From Trifolium pratense (lineage: Eukaryota; Streptophyta; Magnoliopsida; Fabales; Fabaceae): 64,000 nt of DNA. A model generated the notes under the pieces. It saw only the letters and a program-made list of their open reading frames with translations, was not told the origin of the DNA and did not search any database. Positions 10,720 to 21,079 of the stretch are shown here, piece by piece; positions within the stretch are counted from its first letter, which is position 1; each line of letters opens with the position of its first letter. Location: NCBI RefSeq assembly GCF_020283565.1, contig NC_060063.1, forward strand, positions 44,662,856-44,726,855, read 5' to 3'. Position numbers and translations under genes: made by a program.

Positions 10720-12720
10720 TGAACGTAAAATCTGAACTAATTGGACTGACTATGACTAACGATTCTAAATTTTCTCGCCAAATTAGACAAACAATCAATT
10801 AGGAGTTCTAATTTCAATAATGTAACAGTTAAACTTAAAGTAGTTCAACTAATTGTGGCTTAAAAAATTTAGTTTATATGAAATTACTATTAAGTCTCAA
10901 CTAATTGAATTTATTGAGACGAAAAGAATCCATCCAAATCTCAACCAGACTATTGAGCATCACTTAATTGACTAACAATAAATTAGGAATTCGAATTTTG
11001 GCAATTTAACGGTTTAAACAAAACTAGTTTTAGTTTCTATGAAATCTTCCCAGAGTCTCAACTAATTAGACTGATTGTAACTAAAAAATTCAAATTTTCT
11101 CAATCAGACTGTTCAATCTCACTTAACTAGACTAACAATCAATTAGGAATTGGAATTTCAGCAATCAAAGAGTTGAATCTAAACTAGTTTGACTAATTGC
11201 GTCTTAAGAAATCTAGTTTATATAAAATGATCCTTACGTCTCAACTAATTGGACTTATTGTGACTAAATAATTCAAATTTTCTCAATCAGACCATTCAAT
11301 TTCATCTAATTTGACTAACAATCAATTAGAAATTCAAATATTGGTATCTAACGGTTCAATTTAAACTAGTTTGACTACCGGTGACTTAGGAATTCAAACT
11401 AGTTTGACTAACACCCAATGTTTGTTTAGTCATAACTAATTGAACTGATTGTGACTAAAGAATTCAAATTTTCTCAATTAGACCATTTTTTTTACGTAAT
11501 TAGACCGTTCAATCTCACATAATTGGACTAACAATCAATTTAAAACTCGAATTCCAACAATCTAACGATTCAATGTAAACTAGTTTAACTAACTGTGACT
11601 TAGGAAATCTACTTTCAATAAAAAGATCGTCAAGTCTCAACTAATTGGATTGATTATGAGTAAATAATGCAAAAAAATTCAATTAGACTGTTCAATCTCA
11701 CCTAATTGTACTAACGATCAATTTGAAATTCGAATTTCTGTAATCTAACGGTTTAATTTAAAGTGGTTTGGCTAACTGTGACTTAAGAAACCTTGTTCCT
11801 ATAAAATAATCGTCAAGTCACAACTACTTGTACTGATTGTGACTACAAAATTCAAATTTTCTCAATCAGACGTTCAATCTCACATAATTGGACTAAAAGT
11901 CAATCAAGAGTTGAAGTTTTGACAATCTAACAATTCAATCTTGACTACTTGGATTGAATGCGACTAGGGAATCCAAATTTTCTCATTTGTAGCATTCAAT
12001 CTCACCTAATTAGACTAATAATCAATTATAAATTTAAATTTCAACAATATAACAGTTAAATCCAAATTAGGTTGCCCACGAGAGTAAACTTGGTTACTCG
12101 AGGCGTTTTGTCTCCTATAGCTCACACTTGTGTCTTTGGATGTGGAGCGGCCGAGTCGGCCCATCATTTATTCATCTTATGTTGTATTGTTGGATCGCTT
12201 TGATATTTAGTTCGCTTGTGAATTGGCATTCCTTTGGTGGATTTCACTACTCTACGTGACAATTTTGTCCAATTTACAGTCTCAGCAGGTGGATCTTGTG
12301 CTCGGCGATCCTTTTTGCAGCTCATTTGGCTTACTTGTGTTTGGGTAATATGGACGGAGAGAAATCATCGCTTGTTCAAAGGCTCAATAGGCACACATTA
12401 TCTTTTGTTGGACAAGATCATGTTTTTCTCATTTAGGTGGTTGAAGACGACGAGTATTACGTTAGCTTCAAATTACCATAGTTGGTGGTCTAGTCCATTG
12501 CTTTGTTTGGGCCTTGTATGATTTGATTATGATGTTGTCTCTCTGACTCTTTGTAAACTTTTGTGTTTACTTCGGTACATCTTATGTTGGGGAGACTGAT
12601 TGTGTTAATATATTTCATTTTGGCTTCTTAAAAAAAAGAAAATTCAAATTAGGTTAACCAACAGTGACTTGAGAAACATATTTCATAGTAAATAATGATC
12701 GCCAAAGACCTTTTGATTTA
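10720..12720. repeat. Diverged ~180-bp tandem repeat array
   Basis: A unit containing GTCTCAACTAATTGGACTG, CAAATTTTCTCAATCAGAC, CTAACAATCAATTAGGAATT, AACTAGTTTGACTAACTG and a GACTTAAGAAATCTAG segment recurs about eight times. Starts are near 10733, 10896, 11056, 11239, 11429, 11633, 11816 and 11937. Spacing is 160-205 bases and copies differ by point changes and small indels. A LINE end (12074-12644) interrupts the last unit, which resumes at 12645-12720. It is an old minisatellite/satellite-like array with no coding potential. Confidence 0.85.
12074..12644 (+). mobile_element. 5'-truncated LINE with 11-bp target duplication
   Basis: The reading contains zf-RVT-like residues (TLVSLDVERPSRPIIYSSY in mixed frames), then TCVWVIWTERNHRLFKGS and WLKTTSITLASNYHSWWSSPLLCLG, typical of the C-terminus of plant L1-type LINE ORF2. 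It ends in a short A-rich tail. The direct repeats CAAATTAGGTT at 12063-12073 and 12645-12655 are the target duplication. The insert sits inside the tandem array. It is heavily 5'-truncated and not active. Confidence 0.88.
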
Positions 12721-13750
12721 TTGAAATTTTAATCAGTTGATTTTTTTTCAAAAATTAAAACATCGAATATTGTAAATCTATTTACCTAATGAATAATGAT
12801 GAACAACCGACACCTAATTATTGTTTTCCTTTTCTTCATCTATTGATCTAGATTCAGTGATTTCAAAAGGTGGTGCAGTTATAAGGTTTAGGTTGTACGA
12901 TCTTAATCGAATTGTTCTAATGTTATATTAAAATTTTATATTAAATAAAAATAAAAAACAGTCTTAAAATTTAAACCATTTGGTCTTGATAAGTCGATTA
13001 CGAGTCACTGACTACATACGACCACAACTACACTTAATTCAATTCCTCATCTTCTCGCTTGTTTTGTTCTTCATGTTCATCAACATTTTCATAAACTTCA
13101 ACAACAAAAATTTCAGATCTTCAAACAAACTTAGAAAACACACCTCAACCAGAAAATTAGAAGTAGATTGTAAACCACAAACATTTAATTTTATTTTCTT
13201 ATTATCTTCTTCCTTCTCATTTTCTTTATCATCGTTTTTTCAATCAACAACACTAAATACAGTAAGAACAACAACAAGAACAAAATCATCACCAACAACA
13301 TCATCTACAAAATTTCTCAATCTCTCCACCAATCAGTCTCTCAATCCATATTGAATTTGTTGGTATTTATTCTTTCTATATCTATCTTCATAAATTGACC
13401 CACATAATTCAACGAACAACACAAATCTTCACACGCCTTTCTATCCTAAGCGAAAGCCTCACAATCCCAGGACATTTCTGCAGCATCAACCTCCGCCGGA
13501 ACCCAAAGTTCAACTCCTTAGTCGCTCTCCACAGCTTTCCTCGTCGTCTCCCTCAAATCCAACATTTTTCTAAATGATCTGTGAAATTTTTTGGAGTCTG
13601 AATCGACCCACACATACATTTAAGACATAAACATCTTATCCCTCCATCTCTTTTAACAATATCTTGCGACACAGCAGAAGTAACAAATTATTCAACTACA
13701 TCCTTAAAACGTGCTTTAATTGACCTTTTACCCGGATATTTTCTATCATA
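12721..13750. other. Non-coding stretch without recognised feature
   Basis: Open frames at 12980-13354 and 13395-13577 are low-complexity (Ser/Thr/Asn/Phe-rich), start without context and match no family I recognise. The sequence is CT-rich on the plus strand from 13040 to 13560. I see no repeat ends or RNA gene here. It is the left flank of the solo LTR at 13756. Confidence 0.4.
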
Positions 13751-13755
13751 CATCC

Positions 13756-14755
13756 TGTTGGCGTTTTATGTTGGCCTCATTTTGCTAAAACAAATGACCA
13801 AACCAGATGTGGAACTACATGCTTCCAACATCCAGTATAAGCAAGATGTTGCATAGAATGCTTCAACATTGGATACCACATCCAGTGGGCGGGGCTGTTA
13901 CATTATGATCTCGCGCCTTCTATATTTATGGAATCCACGTGAATTTTACTTGTGCGACAAGTAGCGTCATTCCTTATGGTTCAGAAGGCGGCCATGACCT
14001 AGTTTTGTTTGCTAATCAAATCACCCATTTAAGGAAACAAAACATTTGCTCGAAGAATATTCCTTGAAGGAACTTTTGATCCTGCTGAGTTTTCGAAGCC
14101 CAATTCAAGACCTAGCCCATGCTAGCGCATGTTATTTAAAGGAAGCTTACACCATTGTTCAAATCACTGAAACCATATTTGTGTTTTACAAAGCGTGAGT
14201 TTAGGGTTTTAGTATTGTGTCATTGTGTTCATACTCTTGTGTTAATTTTATGCAAGATTAAGAACTGGTGTCTTTGTGTTGTAATATCTCTGGAGCTTCT
14301 AAGCAAGGAGATAGTGTGTGTAAACCATTCCAAAGCTTTGAAGCACGGAAGTGGTGAGTATTTTATGAAGTATGTCTTCACCTGTTAAAAGTAATAGTGT
14401 ACGATCACAGTGGTTGTGGTCAAGAGGAGGTGAGCGAAGGTTCTCATACCTAGGTGTCTCTTAGGTAGAATATAGCACGGGTGGTGATTAGGTGAGAAGT
14501 CTTAAACAGGTTGTTTATCGAGGGCTTCAAACTAATACTATCATAGTGGATTCACTCCTGGATTGGTATCCCCAGAGTAGGCTTATGCTGAACTGAGTTA
14601 ACAAATAACTGTGTTATTTAATTTTCTGTTTGTTACGCTTATTGTTCATTCCGTATGCGCCGTTAGATGTTGAATCATCTGATCAAGCATTAAATCTGTG
14701 TTACAGTGTTGAAGCATCAGGTTCAACATCGAAACATTAGTGTGCCAGAATTTCA
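13756..14755 (+). mobile_element. Solo LTR, 1000 bp, target duplication CATCC
   Basis: The unit begins TGTTGGCGTTTTATG and ends GTGCCAGAATTTCA. It is flanked by perfect 5-bp repeats CATCC at 13751-13755 and 14756-14760. It contains a TATA-like element TATTTAAAGG near 14129 and a GT-rich leader. The ends and layout resemble LTRs of large Ty1-copia elements in legumes, but no internal protein is present to confirm this. Short imperfect palindromes around GTTGAAGCATC recur near 13855 and 14710. Confidence 0.85.
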
Positions 14756-14760
14756 CATCC

Positions 14761-15217
14761 AACTTCGATGAGAAATATATTTATCCATCTACTGCGTTGG
14801 TGACATTAATTTAAATTAGTTAAAATTTTTAATCTGTCATACGAGCCACGTGTAAAAATCTACCATGTCGTTGACATTAATTTGAATTAAATCTACCACA
14901 TAAAAGAATAAATTAAATCTTACAAAAAAAAATTAAACATTAAAAACCTGCTATCATTGAAGCAACAAGTTCCCTATACTTCATCACAGTCATTCCATTG
15001 TTTATCAACACATCGCATGGTTAAAACTCAATCTCCCACCGATGGGAGACATGTTTTGGTCTTCCATGCTAGAATCCACCCAATTTTAATTATATAAGTG
15101 ATTTTGACACATGTATTAGTTTATGAACAAAGGCATCCAATATTTAAGTTACTTTGTTTATGGAAGGGAAACTTCATGCTAAACAAGTCATCGACCTTTT
15201 ACTACTTTTTACTGACA
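14761..15217. other. Non-coding stretch
   Basis: This AT-rich sequence has no convincing ORF. The only recognisable part is the minus-strand copy, near 15010-15080, of the short segment also found at 10177. Confidence 0.4.
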
Positions 15218-15411
15218 CTACTAAAAATTTTCTATTTTTCTGCGGAGTATTCCTACAGATTTGGGCGAAGGTGGTAAAATTTCGTTGGGATACAACGCAC
15301 ATAATGCACGACAAAGGTGGTTGACGGTGAAAGTCAAAGCAGGATCTACCTATGGATTTTTACCCTTTAGTGACAGTTTTTAACCGTAGGTACAAGTAAA
15401 ATTTCTTGTAG
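15218..15411. mobile_element. Possible small CACTA-type derivative
   Basis: The stretch begins CACTACTAAAAATTTTC and ends GTAAAATTTCTTGTAGT, whose reverse complement ACTACAAGAAATTTTAC is close to the usual CACTACAAGAAAA ends of plant CACTA elements. It lacks coding capacity and a clear 3-bp target duplication. Confidence 0.45.
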
Positions 15412-15424
15412 TTCTACTCGTCAA

Positions 15425-15780
15425 AATCTTTGGCAGTAGGGCGTCATTGGGGATACTAGTGTGTCCACGTGTGTGCTATTTCGATTAGAGCTTGAATCAG
15501 CTAATCACTTATTCAGCTCTTGTAACCAAATTTCACCAGTTTGACATGATATTTTTCGATCGTTGGGTGTGGAGTTGGTGCTTCCTCGTGGTATTTTAAG
15601 GGTTTTTTAGGCTTTCTTCGGCATGAGTATGAGTAGAAAAGATAGATTTGGATGGTTGTTAATTTGACAAACTATCGAGTGGACTATCTTGAAATCTCAA
15701 AATGGCGTATTCTTTTCGAAAGATACCTTTTATGTCGAGTGTTTGGTCAATATGGTGAAACTTTTATCTTGAAAGTGATT
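15425..15780 (+). pseudogene. LINE 3'-end remnant
   Basis: Translated pieces such as LNQLITYSALVTKFHQFDMIFFDRW and later QNGVFFSKDTFYVECLVNMVKLLS resemble the zf-RVT tail and the C-terminal WxxxxARNxxxF region of plant LINE ORF2 proteins. Several frameshifts and stops are present. It is a second, more decayed LINE end than the one at 12074. Confidence 0.65.
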
Positions 15781-16289
15781 TCTAGAAAAAAATAACATGG
15801 AAATCCATGAAATTGACCGTTCTCAACCTATAAATTTATATTTGCATCAACCGAACTCAAGATCAACTATTTAAAAGATTCAAATATCACAAAGTATATA
15901 CCATATGTTGTTAGTTACTACGTTGAAATCAATATTTTTGCTATTTTATGTGGAACCAAATTACACAAAGTACTATATAATATAAAAAAATAAAAAAATA
16001 CACGAAGTTTATTTTATAATAGAGAGAATGTGCCATAATACAATTGTGAAAACAAAAAAAGGAACCGTGACTTTAGTTAAGGTAGGTAAGCACATAGGCC
16101 AATAGAGAGAAAGCTTGTTTTTCTTGAGGTGTTGAACAACGACAGTTGATTATTTTTGTATCTTTCTGCCAAAATCATTGAGTTGTTTATTAAAAGCGCG
16201 GGTCGCGTGGCAATTATAATATTAGTATTATTTTCTCTTTTTTTTTTTGGCTTCTAGTACTATTTATTTTCTCTTGAAGAATGATTATG

Positions 16290-16905
16290 AGTAGCACCGG
16301 CACAACCGACTAAATCCGGTTGAAACCGTCTGGCCAAAACCAAAAAAGAGTATTTGGTTCAGTTTATGTGAATTCGCGGATTGGAATTGTGTAAACCATG
16401 GATATTAAGGCATTAAATGGATGATTTACAGTTGGAAGGTTTCGATCTATTGCAAACTGAACCCAAACCGTTATTAATTTATTATTATTAATTATTATAA
16501 GCATATAGCTTCTAAAAGCATAATCATTTGAAAAAATAAGTAATTAAAAATTTATATCAAAGATTTAAACAAGATATTTGGATAAAAAAATAGAAAATAA
16601 TGGGCTAATAATATGGCTAAGTTTAAAGGTCCAGAAATTGGAAAAAAAAGGTTTGGACAAAAAATGACATAAGTAACCTGCAATTGTATTTGGCCAATTT
16701 TAAATAAAAATTTGAGAAAAACAAAATTTTAAAAAAATGGTCTAAATTGTTGAACCGAACCGAAACTGAGTCAATCCAAGAAACCATAAACCGACCAAAC
16801 CGAATATTTAATTGGTTCGATATGATTATGCATTTGTCACCCATCGGTTCGACTGATTCTAGGAGTTGAGCCCGAAACCGAACCAAACCGATGTCCGCCC
16901 TAATT
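16290..16905. repeat. Non-autonomous repeat rich in AACCGAACC/GGTTCGGTT
   Basis: The left part has CCGACTAAATCCGGTTGAAACC and the right part has AACCGAACCGAAACTGAG, CCGACCAAACCGAA and CCGAAACCGAACCAAACCG. Such subterminal motifs are common in hAT-type non-autonomous elements of plants. Clear inverted ends or a target duplication are not visible. It is absent from the homologous segment at 31656-33095, which supports a later insertion. Confidence 0.5.
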
Positions 16906-17159
16906 ATGGGTACATCTAATAATACCGAATACAATTAATGTAATAGCCAAAAATGTACCACTAGTATATATGTGTCGAAAATATAGCTAGGCACACATAA
17001 TGAAGTGGAGTGGCTAACTCAAATGATTTGAGTTAATGATAAAAGGAGTTAAAGGGTAAATGTTTAAGGTTGAAGTTCTCATGTAATAAAAAAAAAATTA
17101 GTCCAAAAAAAATCGTTTTTTTAAAAAAAGCCATACAGACAAGAGAGGTTCTTTTGTGA

Positions 17160-17545
17160 ATCCCTTTTGTTTTTGTATGGAGACATGGTTATTTTAATCT
17201 AATTCTTTTTTATTTTTTACATAAAGTTAATAATGTCAACTTTTCTCTTTGTGAATAAAGGTAATAGAATGAGTTATTATGAACTATATTAACATTCTAA
17301 TTCTAATATCTTTCATATCACATATATTTCTGATCCTAACCGTTAAAAAAAAACTATCAATACATGTGATGTGATGTGATATGCTAGGAAAAAAAAACAC
17401 TCAATATACGAAAAATATTAGAATATTATAGTTCATGCTTCTTTATATCACTTTCATTCACTAAGGGATGATTTGACATTATGTTGTATAAAAGATAAAA
17501 AAATTAGATTAAAAGAACCACATCTTCGTATAAAACAAAAGGAAT
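17160..17545. mobile_element. Palindromic MITE-like element
   Basis: CCTTTTGTTTTTGTATGGAGAC and the following ATGGTTATTTTAATCTAATT on the left pair with GTATAAAACAAAAGGAATT and AATTAGATTAAAAGAACCAC on the right, so the stretch forms a long imperfect inverted repeat. The right half is also present at 32872-33060. No coding capacity is visible. Confidence 0.6.
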
Positions 17546-18276
17546 TGACAATACGTAGAAAAAAATATTTATTAAAAGAACCACGTCTTCATATAATACA
17601 AAAGAAATTGACAATACATATGAAAAAAATAATTATCAAGAGATCAATTTAATAAATAGATCACAATTATCACGAGAGAATTAGTCTCCACAGTTACATA
17701 CTGAGTATACCTTCAATTTTAAAATAAAATACAAAACTAAAAGGACAAGACTTACATGTATATCTTTAGATGCATAGTTTTTAAAATTTAAAAACAGTTT
17801 TCTTTTATTTTTATACATGTAAGTCTTGTCCTTATTTTTATACAACCCCCCTCCCTCCTTTTTTTGAATAACAATGGGATTTTTAGTTACTCCCACCTTA
17901 TTAATATCAATTACCCATTTCCAATTATTTCTATTTCTTCCGTTATCAAAGTTTTTAAATATTTTGAGGTGCATAAAAGTAATTTCACCTCGTTTAATGT
18001 CACACTTTTGCATTTATATTTTATAATTACCAAAGTTTTTTAATATTTTCAGGTGCATAAAAGTAATTTCACCTCATTAAATGTTTCACCTCTTCTAAGA
18101 ATTCACAATGTTGTGTTTCGATATATATAACTAAACATCAACACGTGCAAGTTGTAAGATATATAATGATTAAATAAGATATGATAATTCTGATAATGTA
18201 AGGTATATGAAAAAAGTTGAGTAACATTAAACGATAGTTCAACAATAATTTTGGATAAATATTCATACAAAGAAAA

Positions 18277-18895
18277 TTATGTTATATTACGGAAGACTTC
18301 TTTATAGACCACATTCGAATTCTTAGTCGTATCTTCACCGTTATCATCGACGATCAATATTTTTAATCCTTTTCAAGAAGTAACTCTTGAAATTGCAACA
18401 TACAACTGACCATGTGAAAACACTGGCGACGGAATATATCCCAACATGCTTTAAAAATTGTCCCTGACTCTTATTAATAGTCATCGCAAAAGAAATCATT
18501 ATAGGAAATTGTCTACGTTGAAATTTAAAAGGAATTCTCACGTCAGATGGTGTTAGAGAAAATCTAGGTATGCAAACTTGATCACCAATATTACTTCCTG
18601 AAATAATTTTTCCTTCAAGAGCACGTTTTTCCAATCTCGTAATAATAAGTCTTGTTCCATTGCAAAATCCTAATTTTTTATTCAAATTCCTTAATAGCAT
18701 AATTGGAACTCCAACTTTAAGTCTCAACTTGTGATTTGAGAGTTCCGACGTAGAAATCATGTTCAAAAATTTGAGAGTATGAACATCATCCACTGTTTGA
18801 CCATCTACATTCTGTACGAGTGGAGTATCATAACTCAAATATTTCATATTAGCTTAGTGGTAAACTTGTCAACAAAATTCAGCAAAATGATATAT
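18277..18895 (-). pseudogene. Helitron PIF1-like helicase, C-terminal remnant
   Basis: The minus-strand reading has NHKLRLKVGVPIMLLRNLNKK, GFCNGTRLIITRL, GSNIGDQVCIPRF, LTPSDVRIPFKFQRRQFPI and SFAMTINKSQGQ. These are the conserved C-terminal helicase motifs V and VI of plant Helitron Rep/Hel proteins. A one-base frameshift near 18425 moves the expected SPVFSHGQLYVAISRVTS out of frame, and a TGA stop follows directly after it. Reading on in that frame gives GLKILIVDDNGE, up to a stop at 18277. The Rep domain and helicase motifs I-IV are missing. It is clearly inactive. Confidence 0.88.
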
Positions 18896-19057
18896 CGGGG
18901 TTCATTTTATAAAAACTGGGCTACATGTGGACCCTTCCCTTGCTAGATATTTTGAGGTCTAAGCGGTTTAAAAAAACGATCAAACCGACAAACTAAACAA
19001 AAAATTAACCAATTTAATTACGTTCAGATAATTTGTTTAAAAAAATAAGGATTTAAT

Positions 19058-19204
19058 TGATATGCACCGACGGTGTAAAGTAATTTTACACTGTCAACCA
19101 ATATCAATCATGTTTTCCGCCACATTACTTCACCTCACTTTCTAGACATGACATGGCAAAATGATGGTTATTTATTGGACGATGGTGTAAAACTATTTTA
19201 TACG
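19058..19204. mobile_element. Small MITE with AATTGATATGCA ends
   Basis: The left end AATTGATATGCACCGACGG and the right end TGCATATCAATT are perfect inverted repeats over about 12 bases. Inner GGTGTAAAGTAATTTTACAC pairs with GGTGTAAAACTATTTTA. A partial relative is at 51213-51245 (GCACTGTCTGTGTAAAATTA). No coding capacity. Confidence 0.65.
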
Positions 19205-19559
19205 TTAATGCATATCAATTAAACTCAAAAATAAAAAAGTTTGCAAGAAAAAATAATAGTTTGAAATTTTTTATTTTTTTTGACGAATAGTTTGAAAAAT
19301 TTATATAGCAAGGAATATACCGAAAAAATAAGAGCATAGAATACCGCGAATGAATGTATTGTTTATTGAAAGAAAAAAAATTAAACCATGAAAATAATGG
19401 TTTTATGGCCTTAAACCACGAAAATAACCATTGTCCTTTGGTTTTTCAATTGCCCATAATGATGATTGGTCCATAATTCATCAAAGTATATATTATTTGT
19501 GCATTTTTTCTCTTATTCATGCATAAAACATAAAAAATATATGTAATAAGACAAGTTAC

Positions 19560-20000
19560 TTAACTAATAAGCCATCTATTCTGGACTGAGCCTAGAGGCC
19601 CAACTGCCGAGGAAGGCCCGACGAGGGGCAGCCCACTAATACAACTCCTACAAGTCAAACTGTCACAACGCTCGACACGTTGTAACGGCCGTACACAAGA
19701 ATGATGAGCATTAACTGCTCATGACATCACGGCTCTTCTAGCCGTTTTCCGACAGCCACTTGATGGTCATTATTGCCATCAAGGCTCTTGACCCAGCGAT
19801 GAGGACTCTATATATACTCCGCTCTAGCATGGAGTTAGCTACGCATTTTTTTTACTCAGATAAAACTTTCACTCCACACTTAAACTGACTTGAGCGTCAG
19901 AGTGTCTGCAGATATACAACCCCTCTGTTACAACGAGGGCACTCAATGGAACAACGCTGGCGCGGTCGTCCTCCTAATTAGGTAAGATCACCATGTTTAT
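19560..20000 (+). repeat. Probable solo LTR (Ty3/gypsy-like)
   Basis: A GC-richer island in AT-rich surroundings contains a TATA element (CTCTATATATACTCC near 19810), followed by a leader with CTGACTTGAGCGTCAGAGTG, a phrase characteristic of LTR R/U5 regions of plant Ty3-type elements. The precise ends and a target duplication could not be fixed. There is no internal coding region nearby. A related phrase (ACGCTCAAGTCA) occurs on the other strand at 30588. Confidence 0.6.
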
Positions 20001-20866
20001 TCAAAAAAACAACTACAAGAAAGTTTGCATATTTTAGAGCTATCAATAATCACCCTATGTGCCGTCAAAAAAAATAGTCACCCTACGTCTTAACTCTTAA
20101 CAGGTTCTCATAGACACTCTCTCCAGAAGAAGCTGCCAAAAAAAGTCAATCACTTTTAACGGTGCCCGTGACTGTCAGACGACCCTAGCTAGCGAGAGTA
20201 TCATCACCCGACCGCTGCTCTTTCACCCCCCAACAAGCATCTGACGTTTCGGAACCCACACAAAAACCAAATAAACTCCAAAAGTTGATCCCGGCCGTTC
20301 TATAATATCGAGCTCCCTCTTCCATCGAAAATCTGAGTCCTACACACACCCACCACCACAAAGGGCCCACATATCATCTACCAACTCTACACATTGAGAG
20401 TTTAAACAACCGAATGAACTCGATCTAAAGGATTGCAAACCAAAGAGAGGTCGATCTTCATTTTTGTTAAAGTCAAATAATTTAAAATTTATTCAGAATA
20501 TAATTTAAAATATATTCAAAATATAATTTTTTAAGTACATATTATTTTGCGTTAAAAAAAAAAAGTACATATTATTTATTTCTAGTAAACATATGGCCTA
20601 ATACGTGAGGTTATTTTTTGAAGGATTTAATTGAGTTACAATATATTCTGCTTCACCCATTTCCATAGAATCAAGCATAATTTTTCTATAAATTTAAATT
20701 AAAACATTTTTATTAATGTCAATGGATATTTCGTCATGGTTTTGAATTCTTTGAGTGAAGTACATTCCGTACTTTTCCTTCTTTAATGGGTTAAGTATCT
20801 TTAGTATTGATTTCACTTATTAATATATTGATTTTCTTTGCCGTTCAAAAAATTAAAATTAAAATT
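20001..20866. other. Region 3' of the PPO gene without recognised gene
   Basis: An unusually GC-rich block at 20100-20450 contains a 61-codon minus-strand frame (20185-20370) that matches nothing I know. The remainder is AT-rich. It may be repeat-derived. Confidence 0.35.
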
Positions 20867-21048
20867 TTAGAAACAGAGAAGTACGCACCACCATAATTTA
20901 ATAAACTCTAACGAAAGATAGAAAAACCAACAAGCAAAAAAACCACAAAGGAAAATGAGGCACACTATCAATAAACTACAATCCCTCGTAAGCACCACCA
21001 CGAGAAGAATAATACTTTCAGAAAAAGAGAACAAGAGGATCAACCACA

Positions 21049-21054
21049 TTTATT
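21049..21054 (-). terminator. Polyadenylation signal of the PPO gene
   Basis: On the minus strand AATAAA (in CCAACCAATAAATG) lies about 30 bases after the PPO stop codon. The next stretch is T/G-containing. The position is close to the stop but within the plant range. Confidence 0.5.
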
Positions 21055-21079
21055 GGTTGGTTTGGTTGCAATTTTTTCA

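Larger units (their letters stand above)
15783..17890. repeat. Segment homologous to 31656-33095 (first copy)
   Basis: Shared blocks in the same order and orientation include GAAATCAATATTTTTGCTATT (15930 and 32010), GTGCCATAATACA (16030 and 32069), AAGGAACCGTGACTT (16060 and 32107), GCGTGGCAATTAT (16205 and 32190), and the ATACATGTGATG to GGGATGATTTGACATTAT region (17362-17485 and 32872-32982). AACAATGGGAT (17870 and 33075) ends the match. The copies lie on opposite sides of the PPO gene. Different repeats were inserted into each later. Confidence 0.7.

Noticed and set aside
12980..13577. Ser/Thr-rich open frames
   Set aside because: Low complexity, no initiation context, no splice structure or recognisable domain.
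20185..20370. Minus-strand frame starting MGPLWWWVCVGL
   Set aside because: No family recognised, small, isolated in a probable repeat.
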